Shown one piece after another: positions 30,784-39,885 of a stretch of 64,000 nucleotides of DNA (position 1 is its first letter; the number at the start of each line of letters is the position of its first letter). The DNA is from an uncultured Prevotellaceae bacterium (GTDB taxonomy: Bacteria; Bacteroidota; Bacteroidia; Bacteroidales; Muribaculaceae). The translations under genes were made by a program, and so were the position numbers. The DNA is taken from assembly GCA_947167995.1 (NCBI GenBank), contig CAMVKS010000008.1, positions 1 through 64,000 on the forward strand, given 5' to 3'. The notes under the pieces were generated by a model. The model ran no database searches and was not told where the DNA came from. It saw only the letters and a program-made list of their open reading frames with translations.

Positions 30784-30880
30784 AATGACCGAAAAAGAAC
30801 CGTCCCCTTTCGGTCAAAATTGTGAAAAATGACCGAAAAAGAACCGTCCCTTTTCGGTCATTTTCGGTCATTTTCGGTCA
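30784..30880. repeat. Intergenic palindromic short repeat cluster (TGACCGAAAA / TTTTCGGTCA)
   Basis: Two copies of TGACCGAAAAAGAACCGTCCC(C)TTT(T)CGGTCA plus two additional TTTTCGGTCA units. Confidence 0.85.
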
Positions 30881-30979
30881 CCAGGTGGTGGGAATTAGAT
30901 GATGTGTCAATAAAAAAGGAGATTTCATTTTGAATTTAGGTTGTCTTGCATTATATTTGCATGTTTAAACACTATTGCT

Positions 30980-31942
30980 ATGGATTTTCGTACAACGATA
31001 CACCCACGGGAGGGCGACCATTACATGCGTCATAGCGACAAGATGATGCTCATTGGTTCGTGCTTCAGCGACAACATAGGCGCGAAACTTCGTGATGCTA
31101 TGGTGGATGTGCTGGTCAATCCCTTTGGTACTATTTTCAACCCGCTGAGCATAGCCAGTTCTTTGTTTAAAATCATTGATGGAGAGGTGATTGCTGGTTC
31201 AGACTTATTCCTTGCCAACGGCGTGTGGAGTTGTTATGACTTCCATTCCCGCTTCTCCATGTCAAACAAAGATGCTGCTCTGGAGCGCATGAACCGCAGT
31301 ATAGCTGAGGCTCGCGAGCATCTGCTTCGTTGCAAGACACTCATCGTCACATTGGGCACCGCAGTGGTATATCGTCGCCGCGACACTGGCGAGGTGGTTA
31401 GCAATTGCCACAAAGTGCCTCAACATGAGTTCACACGCCGCTTGGCCACTGTTGCCGAGATTGCCGACGCCCTGGCGGCGGTGATAGAGCGTGTTCACAA
31501 GTTCAATCCTGAGTTGCGCGTGCTGTTCACCGTGAGCCCCATTCGTCACATTGCCGATGGCTTGGAGATGAACTCGCTGAGCAAGGCGATACTGCGTGTT
31601 GCAATCAACGATGTGGTGCGTCAATTCAATGACTTTGTGGGTTATTTTCCTGCCTATGAGATTGTTATTGACGACTTGCGCGACTACCGCTTCTATGCCG
31701 CCGACATGGTTCACCCCAGTGAAGTAGCAATAGGATATGTGTGGCAGATGTTCCAAGCCACCTATTTTGACGACCGTTCGACCCAGGCAATAGCTCGCTG
31801 CGAGCGCGTGAGCAAGCGTTTGAAGCATCGCCCCATGAGCAACAATCCCGATGTCGTCGCCCGCTTCAACGCCGATACTCAAGCTGTGATTGCCAACCTC
31901 AAGAAAGAGTATCCTTATATTAAAGTGTTAGAAATAACATAA
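30980..31942 (+). CDS. GSCFA domain protein
   Basis: LIGSCFSDNIGAKL signature; internal ATG at 30980 preferred. Confidence 0.88.
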   Translation: MDFRTTIHPREGDHYMRHSDKMMLIGSCFSDNIGAKLRDAMVDVLVNPFGTIFNPLSIASSLFKIIDGEVIAGSDLFLANGVWSCYDFHSRFSMSNKDAALERMNRSIAEAREHLLRCKTLIVTLGTAVVYRRRDTGEVVSNCHKVPQHEFTRRLATVAEIADALAAVIERVHKFNPELRVLFTVSPIRHIADGLEMNSLSKAILRVAINDVVRQFNDFVGYFPAYEIVIDDLRDYRFYAADMVHPSEVAIGYVWQMFQATYFDDRSTQAIARCERVSKRLKHRPMSNNPDVVARFNADTQAVIANLKKEYPYIKVLEIT

Positions 31943-31967
31943 GCCAACGATAAACGAAGACTGAAAC

Positions 31968-34451
31968 ATGAAATATTCCATTCAAGAAATAGCACAGGTG
32001 CTGGGCATCGAGACCAGCGAGTTACGAGACAAGAATGCCGAAGTGAGCTATCTGCTCACCGACTCGAGGTCGCTCACCTACCCTTCGGAGACCTTGTTTT
32101 TTGCCATAGCCACTCAGAGCGACGACGGTCACCGTTATGTGAAGCACCTATATAATAAAGGCGTGAGAAACTTTGTGATAGAGTACAGTGGCAATATCGA
32201 CATCAGTGCTATGCGCGAGGCCAACTTCTTGCGCGTGAGCAACACCCTTGATGCCATCCAGGCGATTGCCACTTACCATCGACGTCGTTTCCAGATACCC
32301 ATCATAGGCATCACCGGCAGCCGCGGCAAGACCACAGTAAAAGAATGGCTTTACCAGTTGTTGAAGGAGGATTATCACATAGTGAGGTCGCCCAGGAGCT
32401 ATAACTCCCAGATTGGTGTGCCACTGTCGTTGTGGGACATTGACGACAACACCAGTCTCGCAATTATCGAGGCCGGCATCTCGAAGACCGGTGAGATGGC
32501 TCGCCTGCAGGCAATGATAAGGCCCACGATAGGCGTGATCACCAACATAGGCTCAGAGCACAACGACGGCTTTGCCTCGATGCAGGAGAAAGTGGAGGAG
32601 AAAGCCAAAATATTGACCAGTTGCGAGAGTATTGTCTATTGTGCCGACGACGAACTGGTGGCCTCTACCATAGAGCCCATACTCTATGTGGCCCAAGATG
32701 TCGCATGGTCTAAGAAAGAAGAAAACAACTCGTTGTTTATAAGGAATATCGTCAAGCGTGACAATCGTTCGAAGATAGAGTGCGTGCACGATGGCACCAC
32801 CTTTGTGGTTGACGTGCCGTTCACCAGTGACCGTGACCTTGAGAACATTGCCACTTGCATGTCGGTGATGCTTTATCTTGGTGTGAGTCACAACACCATT
32901 GCAGAACGCGTGAAGCGGCTCACCCCGGTGGGCACTCGCATCAACGTTATAGAAGGCGTGAACGAATGTACTCTCATTGTCGACGGTTACACAAGCGATT
33001 ATAATTCTCTTTCACCGGCTCTTGACTTCATGTTGCGCCGTTGCAACCCTCAGCAGCACACCACAGTGATACTGAGCGACTTGTTGCCCGAGACGTTTGC
33101 CGGCGACGAGCTTTACATCCGTGTCAGTGAGCTATTGCGCAGCAAGGGCATCACGCGATTGATAGGAATAGGTCCTGAAATGTGCCGCTACAGCAAGTAT
33201 TTCAATTCCAACCGTGATCTTTTCTTTGAGTCGACCACTAAGTTCCTCGAGAAGATGAGTCAGGGCGATTTTGACAACGAGACAGTACTGGTGAAAGGTG
33301 CTTCGATGTTTGAGTTTTTCCAGATTGTCGAGATGCTTGAAGTGAGTCGTCATCAGACGGTTGAGGAAATCGATCTCAATGCTCTTTCCCATAACTTTAA
33401 GTTCTTGAAGTCGAAACTCGACTTCAACACCAAGACGGTGGCAATGGTGAAAGCATCGGGCTATGGCACAGGGTCTTATGAGATTGCCAAGACTTTGCAG
33501 GATTGTGGTGCCACCTATCTTGCCGTAGCCGTTCAGGACGAGGGAGTGGAGCTCCGCAAGGCTGGTATCACCCTGCCCATCATCGTGCTGAATCCCTCGA
33601 CGGTGAACTACAAGGCGATGTTTGACCGATATCTGGAGCCCGAGGTTTACAGTATCGAAGAAGCTCATCAGCTCATCAAGGAGGGCAAGAAATATGGAGC
33701 AAAGAATTTCCCCGTCCACATCAAGATCGACAGCGGCATGCACAGGCTTGGGTTCACCTTAGAGCAGCTGCCCGACCTTGTGGAGCTGTTGTTGTCGCAA
33801 GACGTGATAATGCCTGTGAGTGTGTTCTCGCATCTCTGTGTCGCCGACGATCCCGAGCAGGATGATTTCACACGTGAACAAGTAGAATACTTCGATATAT
33901 GTGCCACTCAGTTGCAAGCAAACTTCTCGCACACTATTCTGCGTCACATCCTCAACACCACAGGCGTGGTTCGTTTCCCTGAGCATCAGATGGATATGGC
34001 GCGTTTGGGCGTTGGTCTGTATGGCATAAAGACGGTGTTTGACGGCAGTGAGGATGGGTTGTTGCCCGTTGCCGAGTTGCGAGCTATAGTCATCAGCATC
34101 AAGAATTGGCCTGCTGGAACCAAACTTGGCTACGGGCTCATGGGTGTGCTTGAGCGCGACTCTCGTGTTGCTACGGTGTCGATGGGATATGCCGATGGTC
34201 TGGACCGCTGTTTTGGCAATGGAAATGTCAAAGTGTGGGTCAATGGAACTCTGTGCCCTACCGTTGGCAACATCTGCATGGATGCATGCATGATAGATGT
34301 GACCGATGCCACTTGCGAGGTGGGCGACAAGGTGGAGATATTTGGCAACCACAACCCCATCGAGCAGCTTAGTGATGCGCGTGGCACAATACCTTATGAG
34401 ATTCTCACCAGCATCTCGCCACGAGTTAAGAGAGTCTACTTCAGGGAATAA
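31968..34451 (+). CDS. Bifunctional UDP-N-acetylmuramoyl-tripeptide:D-Ala-D-Ala ligase / alanine racemase
   Basis: ITGSRGKTTVKEWL (MurF) followed by VAMVKASGYGTGSYEIAK ... KLGYGLMG ... GNICMDACMID (Alr). Confidence 0.95.
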   Translation: MKYSIQEIAQVLGIETSELRDKNAEVSYLLTDSRSLTYPSETLFFAIATQSDDGHRYVKHLYNKGVRNFVIEYSGNIDISAMREANFLRVSNTLDAIQAIATYHRRRFQIPIIGITGSRGKTTVKEWLYQLLKEDYHIVRSPRSYNSQIGVPLSLWDIDDNTSLAIIEAGISKTGEMARLQAMIRPTIGVITNIGSEHNDGFASMQEKVEEKAKILTSCESIVYCADDELVASTIEPILYVAQDVAWSKKEENNSLFIRNIVKRDNRSKIECVHDGTTFVVDVPFTSDRDLENIATCMSVMLYLGVSHNTIAERVKRLTPVGTRINVIEGVNECTLIVDGYTSDYNSLSPALDFMLRRCNPQQHTTVILSDLLPETFAGDELYIRVSELLRSKGITRLIGIGPEMCRYSKYFNSNRDLFFESTTKFLEKMSQGDFDNETVLVKGASMFEFFQIVEMLEVSRHQTVEEIDLNALSHNFKFLKSKLDFNTKTVAMVKASGYGTGSYEIAKTLQDCGATYLAVAVQDEGVELRKAGITLPIIVLNPSTVNYKAMFDRYLEPEVYSIEEAHQLIKEGKKYGAKNFPVHIKIDSGMHRLGFTLEQLPDLVELLLSQDVIMPVSVFSHLCVADDPEQDDFTREQVEYFDICATQLQANFSHTILRHILNTTGVVRFPEHQMDMARLGVGLYGIKTVFDGSEDGLLPVAELRAIVISIKNWPAGTKLGYGLMGVLERDSRVATVSMGYADGLDRCFGNGNVKVWVNGTLCPTVGNICMDACMIDVTDATCEVGDKVEIFGNHNPIEQLSDARGTIPYEILTSISPRVKRVYFRE

Positions 34452-34475
34452 GCAAACTTGAGAGCACAAAAAACT

Positions 34476-34509
34476 ACTGGACATTCCACATCAAAGTGAG
34501 ATGTCCAGT
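34476..34509. terminator. Bidirectional terminator between convergent genes
   Basis: ACTGGACAT...ATGTCCAGT hairpin. Confidence 0.65.
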
Positions 34510-34535
34510 AATTTTATTGCTATGAGAGTTGATGT

Positions 34536-35156
34536 TTATTTGCAGCAGTTCTCTCCTTGAGGAGTGCATTTGGGCTTACCGCAGCTGCCATCTTTCTTGC
34601 ATGCACCATCTTTGCAGCAAGGGCTGTTGTGAGAGCATTGGTGTCCAGCCTGCTCGCCTTCACAATGACTTTTGCACTCGCCTGGCTTCTGACCTCCGCA
34701 CTCGCCTGGCTTGTGACCGGCGCACTCGCCTGGCTTGTGACCAGCGCACTCACCTGGTTTCTGGCCAGCGCACTCACCTGGCTTGCAATCTTGGCATTGG
34801 CCATCGGCTTTACATACACCTGGCTTGCAGCCTTTGCACTCGCTTTCGCCTTTGCACATGCCTGGCTTGCATTCTTTGCACTGGCATTCGGCTGGGTTGC
34901 AGCATTGGCATCTGTCTTCGGCTTTGCATTCACCTGGCTTGCAACCTTCGCCTCTACACTCGGCTGGCTTTTGAGCTGGTGCGTCGGCACGTCTCATCAA
35001 AGTGGGGTTGGCTTGCATTCGTGCAGGAGATACTTGTTGAGGAGAAACTCTTGCTGCTTGAGGTCTTTGGGCTGGTGTTCTTTGTCCCTGAGCATCAGCG
35101 TTGAAAGAGCTGATGGCAAATGTGGCTATGCACATCAAAGCTAAAATCTTTTTCAT
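34536..35156 (-). CDS. Secreted Cys-rich repeat protein (metallothionein-like composition)
   Basis: Signal peptide MKKILALMCIATFAISSFNADAQ then repeated C(K/A)xxKPGEC / GHKPGEC units with many Cys. Confidence 0.8.
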   Translation of the reverse strand: MKKILALMCIATFAISSFNADAQGQRTPAQRPQAARVSPQQVSPARMQANPTLMRRADAPAQKPAECRGEGCKPGECKAEDRCQCCNPAECQCKECKPGMCKGESECKGCKPGVCKADGQCQDCKPGECAGQKPGECAGHKPGECAGHKPGECGGQKPGECKSHCEGEQAGHQCSHNSPCCKDGACKKDGSCGKPKCTPQGENCCK

Positions 35157-35387
35157 GTTATAACGTCTTTTTGTGAACTCCCATCGAAGGGGTGTAAATT
35201 AAACAATAAAAATCAAAATTCAATATAGATTAAAGTGCTGATTATCAATCAGCATCGCAAAGATAATTATAAATATGAGAATAAACAAACATTAGATATA
35301 TTTATTAACGTTTTTTGTTCTTTCGTATTATTTGTATAATTTTACATCGTCGATGCAATTAGATGACTAAAACCAAATTATAATTAT

Positions 35388-37304
35388 ATGAAAAAAAAAT
35401 TATTTCTTTTGTTCTTTTTTGCTGTGGCGGTTAACATAGGCAACGCCACAGTATATGGTGACGTGAATGGCGATGGCGCTGTTACCGCCGCCGACGTGAC
35501 AGCGCTCTACGACGTCTTGTTAAACAATGACTACAGCCATGCAACCCATGCCGATGTGAATAATGACAACACCATCACTTCGGCCGACATTACCGCTGTC
35601 TACGATGTGCTCTTGGGCAATTACAACGCACCGCCAGCAGTCTATGTCCACAGTGAGCTGGGCTGGAATGACTATTGTATATATGTGTGGAAAGACGGTC
35701 ATGACCTGAGCGCGAGTTGGCCTGGCGAACATTACAATTCAACCACAAACCTTGACAATGAGCTGTGGTATGTGTTCAACATGCCCGAGGTGTACTACAC
35801 CAGCACAGGCACCAATTGGATTATAAATAACAACAACAATGGGCGCCAGTATGACTTGATGCAGAATTTCAGCTACACCAAGGACATCTACATCAGAGTC
35901 TCGGCCGACGGCTCTTACACGGTGTCCGACACCAACGACAACGGCTCGACCGGCGGCGAAGTGGTAGTTCCAGGTCAGCCACAAGCGCTCAACGTGGACT
36001 ACACCACTGCCTTGAGCCCAAAGAACCGAGTCATCTACGAGATGAATGTGGGCAGTTTCACCAGTGCTGGCACCTTTGCTGCCGCTCAGGCCAAACTCGA
36101 CGACTTGCGCAAACTCGGTATCGACATCTTGTGGCTCATGCCCATCTATCCACGCGGCGGTGGCATTAACAGCCCCTATGCTGCCACCAATTTCAAGGCG
36201 GTGAATCCTAACTACGGCACTATCGCTACCCTCAAGAACTTCGTCGACCGCGCTCATGAGTTGGGCATGGAAGTGATTCTCGACTGGGTTCCCAACCACA
36301 CCGCAACCAATGCCGTGTGGGTTACCCAGCATCCAGAGTATTATACCACTCAGAACGGTCAGATGGTGCATCCCAACAACTATGGCGACGTGTATCAGCT
36401 CAACTACAACAGTCCAGCGTTGTGTGAGGCCATGAACGACTGCCTGAGGTTCTGGATTGACCAGACCGGCATCGACGGTTATCGCTGCGACTATGTGTCA
36501 AGTCCCGCTATTCCAGGCAGCTACTGGTCAAGCACGATACCCATGCTTCGCAATTATGCAGCCGGCAAGACCATCACAATGCTTGCCGAGGCCGACATCG
36601 TGCACGATGCCAACAAACTGCTCAACGTGGGCTTCGACTACGACTACGCTTGGAACTTCCAGAGTGGCAAACTTGCCCGCTTCGGGCCCAATGGCACAAG
36701 TGCCTCGACCCTGAAGGGCTATTGCGAGTCGTTTATCAGTGAGAGTCAGGGCAAGAGCTTCGACCGCATGACCTATCTCACCAATCACGACCAGAACTTC
36801 AACGATGGTGGCAAGACGCTCCAGGCCATGTATGGTGCTAACAAATATGCCTTCACCACGTTGTTCTTCACCATCTATGGCATGCCCTTGCTCTATAATG
36901 GCCAGGAAGTGGGCAACGACCAGATTCTTGACTATTTCAACGATACCAAGATAAACTGGAACTCCACCGATGCCAAGATGAAAAATACCATAGCCACGCT
37001 CGTTGCGCTGCGACACACACAGCCCGCACTCGCCAACGGCACCCCAACCACGTTCCTCACTTGCTCGAGCGGCAACGTGCTTGCCTATGCCAAAACCAGC
37101 GGTGACAACACCGTGCTCGTGCTCCTTAATTTAGGTACCGCATCGACTACTGTCACCGTGAGTGGCATCCATGCTGGTGAATACTCGCAATGGCTCGACA
37201 GCAGCACAATTGCAGGTGGTCCCAGCCAGAGCGACATCACTTTGGCATCGAGCAGTACCTTCAGCCTCGATGCCAAAGGCTACCGTGTCTTCGTAAAGAA
37301 ATGA
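35388..37304 (+). CDS. Secreted GH13 alpha-amylase-family protein with N-terminal dockerin-like repeats and a starch-binding-like module
   Basis: GDVNGDGAVTAADVTALYDVLL...ADVNNDNTITSADITAVYDVLL; WLMPIYPRGG, VILDWVPNHT, GYRCDYVSSP, YLTNHDQNF. Confidence 0.9.
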   Translation: MKKKLFLLFFFAVAVNIGNATVYGDVNGDGAVTAADVTALYDVLLNNDYSHATHADVNNDNTITSADITAVYDVLLGNYNAPPAVYVHSELGWNDYCIYVWKDGHDLSASWPGEHYNSTTNLDNELWYVFNMPEVYYTSTGTNWIINNNNNGRQYDLMQNFSYTKDIYIRVSADGSYTVSDTNDNGSTGGEVVVPGQPQALNVDYTTALSPKNRVIYEMNVGSFTSAGTFAAAQAKLDDLRKLGIDILWLMPIYPRGGGINSPYAATNFKAVNPNYGTIATLKNFVDRAHELGMEVILDWVPNHTATNAVWVTQHPEYYTTQNGQMVHPNNYGDVYQLNYNSPALCEAMNDCLRFWIDQTGIDGYRCDYVSSPAIPGSYWSSTIPMLRNYAAGKTITMLAEADIVHDANKLLNVGFDYDYAWNFQSGKLARFGPNGTSASTLKGYCESFISESQGKSFDRMTYLTNHDQNFNDGGKTLQAMYGANKYAFTTLFFTIYGMPLLYNGQEVGNDQILDYFNDTKINWNSTDAKMKNTIATLVALRHTQPALANGTPTTFLTCSSGNVLAYAKTSGDNTVLVLLNLGTASTTVTVSGIHAGEYSQWLDSSTIAGGPSQSDITLASSSTFSLDAKGYRVFVKK

Positions 37305-37602
37305 TATAGCACACTGATATCCCCCTCGTAAAGTGCCCCGCAAACTTGTGCTTGCGAGGCATTTTTTGTTGTTTTACGGCGTTGACGATTACTACAAAAT
37401 AGATATTTAAACACTACATATTTTTTTAGAGCTAATTTTAAATCACTACACCAATATTTTTATATCGTTGATATTCAGAGCATATATATGTAATAAAACA
37501 CTACACCTCTTGTTTTGGCTCAAACACAAAACACACAAAGGATTTGCATTTTTATTTTTTGTATTGTATTTTTGCAATTAGTAACAAAAGTGTCATATTG
37601 CT

Positions 37603-38247
37603 ATGTTTGGATCGAAGAAGACAAAAAAGACCATAAGCGACCTCGACAGTTTCCTTGACCTGCTTGATGAGTGCGTGCTCACCTACAAAAGCGGCATCAA
37701 GAACTATCTTGAGGGCAATAAGAAAGACTTTGACGACAACCTTGACACCATCACCAGGTTGCGTGAAGCAACTACCGAACTGCGTCGCACGATAGAGAAC
37801 GAACTATATTCGCACTCATTGGTTACCGATCAACGTGTGGAAATCATGCAGCTGCTTGAGCGTCTTGACATGATTATTACTTTACTTCACAAGAACTTGT
37901 GGCAGTATGAGATAGAGATTCCATTCTTCCCCAGCGAGCTAAATGTTGATTTTCTCAAACTTGTCGAGATAACAGGACTTGCTGTCGAAGGCACCATTCA
38001 GGCATCGCGCGACTATTTCAAGGCACCACGCTTCGTGGGCGAAAAGACCCATCGCATCTATTTCTTCGAGAAAGAGGTCAGCAAGCTTGCCCAGTCGATA
38101 AAGCGTCGTGTGTTTCACGAGATGGACAACTTCAAGCTCAGCCAGAAGTTTCACCTGCGCTACTTCACACTTCACATCGAAGAACTTGCCGAGGAGGCCG
38201 TTCGCGTTGCCGACCATCTCTCGATAATGGTAATAAAGCACAACTAA
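37603..38247 (+). CDS. DUF47 family (PhoU-like) protein
   Basis: 214 aa helical protein, MFGSKKTKKTISDLDSFLDLLDECVLTYKSGIKNYLEG. Confidence 0.85.
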   Translation: MFGSKKTKKTISDLDSFLDLLDECVLTYKSGIKNYLEGNKKDFDDNLDTITRLREATTELRRTIENELYSHSLVTDQRVEIMQLLERLDMIITLLHKNLWQYEIEIPFFPSELNVDFLKLVEITGLAVEGTIQASRDYFKAPRFVGEKTHRIYFFEKEVSKLAQSIKRRVFHEMDNFKLSQKFHLRYFTLHIEELAEEAVRVADHLSIMVIKHN

Positions 38248-38270
38248 TCAATTAACATAAATCCAATTCT

Positions 38271-39845
38271 ATGGAATTCACATTGTCGATATTTTTACTC
38301 CTTTTGATGGGAGCGTGGTTTGGATACCGGGAAATTGGCGTCAGTTTCTTGGGTATCCACATCCGCGATTTGATATCGACGCGGGTCATTGGGATAATGC
38401 AGTTCCTGGTGGTAGCTGCATTGTGCCTGTTGGTGATTTTTGCCTTTGATGCGACTTCATCAAGGATAAACAATCTCACCATCAACGAGGCCTATATGAT
38501 AATGTGTGGCATCGTCATGACTGTGGCCATAGTGAGAAGTGTCGACCAGTACACCTCGGTGGTGACAGCCTTTTGGGGTGCCGTTGCCGCATTTGCATAT
38601 CATGATGAATGGTCTTTTCACCCCTTGATGACATCTGCCTTGCTGTCGATACTGGCAGCTCCAGTACTGGGACTGTTGTTTTTTATTCTCTATGAGCGCT
38701 TGTTTGACCGCATCATTTTCAGGACCGACCGTCACTTGCTCCTAAAGAATCTCTACATGAAGCGTCTGGCACTTGTGGGAATCATCTTGGGAGGTCTTGC
38801 CATTGCTGTCAACTATGCCCTCTTCACTTCACCATTCCTTTCATCGTTCTTGACTGAGATTGATGTCACTTGGCTGCCGTTTTTGTTCATGTTTATGGGA
38901 GTTTTGAGTCTTGTGATGGTGCTTCCCATGACAGCAGTGCTCCGCAACGAAAACCCAATGGCAAAACCCATGAGTTGGGCTCTTCCCTCTCTCTATGCCC
39001 TCATCACGGTGCTGGCCGCAGGAAATGTGGCAGGAACCGTGCTGCTTGGCATGACACCTGTGATAGTCTCTCCGAGCCAGCTGCGTGAGTGCAGCAAGAT
39101 GTCGAAGGGCACATTGCATCGCAGTCTCGTGAACCTGATGAGCATCTCGGTGGCCACACCCATCATTTCTTTCTTGATAGTGACAGCGTTGATTGCCATA
39201 GGCACAAACACTATTTTGACGTTTATCATCACATGCTTTGTGCTTGTCACCTGCCTGCTGATAATAATGTATTCCAAGCAGCGCCGCAATCACAATCAAA
39301 CCAAGAAAGCCCTTAACGACGAGCTCACCCACAACAGTGAGGCCGGCGATGAGCGCAACCGCCTTGATGTTGCTGCCGTGACATCACAGTTTAATGTGAT
39401 GACAAGCGAAATCGACATCAAGCACAACGAGCTGGTAAACCTTTCATTATATATCAAGCAGCAGCGCCAGTACCTTGACGACTTGAGCAAGACACTCAAC
39501 GACTTGTCGCGGGAGCAGGATGTGGACCTGCTGCGCCAGAAACTGCGCGACACAGCGCAGAAACTCAACGAGAACATGCGGCTCACTGGCGAGATGGACC
39601 AGTTCTACACCCAGGTAGAAGGACTTCACAAGAATTTCGTCAGCCGCCTGCTCATGCGTTGTCCCAACCTGTCGGAGAAGGAGAAGCGCCTGGCCATCAT
39701 GCTGCGCCTGGGCTTCTCCAGCAAAGACATCTCGAGCATGCTCAATATCGAGCCCAAGAGTGTGGAAGTGAGCCGCTACCGCTTCAGGCGAAAGCTCAAA
39801 CTCGACCGAAGCATCAATATTGTTGAATATCTACAAATGATATAA
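38271..39845 (+). CDS. Membrane protein with PiT-permease-like N-terminus fused to coiled coil and LuxR/GerE-type HTH
   Basis: LISTRVIGIMQFLVVAAL, TSVVTAFWGAVAAF, LSILAAPVLGLLFFILYERLF resemble PiT transporters; C-term LSEKEKRLAIMLRLGFSSKDISSMLNIEPKSVEVSRYRFRRKLKL. Confidence 0.72.
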   Translation: MEFTLSIFLLLLMGAWFGYREIGVSFLGIHIRDLISTRVIGIMQFLVVAALCLLVIFAFDATSSRINNLTINEAYMIMCGIVMTVAIVRSVDQYTSVVTAFWGAVAAFAYHDEWSFHPLMTSALLSILAAPVLGLLFFILYERLFDRIIFRTDRHLLLKNLYMKRLALVGIILGGLAIAVNYALFTSPFLSSFLTEIDVTWLPFLFMFMGVLSLVMVLPMTAVLRNENPMAKPMSWALPSLYALITVLAAGNVAGTVLLGMTPVIVSPSQLRECSKMSKGTLHRSLVNLMSISVATPIISFLIVTALIAIGTNTILTFIITCFVLVTCLLIIMYSKQRRNHNQTKKALNDELTHNSEAGDERNRLDVAAVTSQFNVMTSEIDIKHNELVNLSLYIKQQRQYLDDLSKTLNDLSREQDVDLLRQKLRDTAQKLNENMRLTGEMDQFYTQVEGLHKNFVSRLLMRCPNLSEKEKRLAIMLRLGFSSKDISSMLNIEPKSVEVSRYRFRRKLKLDRSINIVEYLQMI

Positions 39846-39885
39846 TTCAATAAATACCTTTTTTATTAACTAAAAGTTTTTTACA

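Noticed and set aside
31968-34451. MurF-alanine racemase fusion as a novelty
   Set aside because: This fusion is well known in Bacteroidota.
34529-35144. Antisense ORFs (191 and 195 aa) over the Cys-rich repeat gene
   Set aside because: Repeat periodicity keeps several frames open; the minus-strand frame has a signal peptide, proper start and meaningful Cys repeats.
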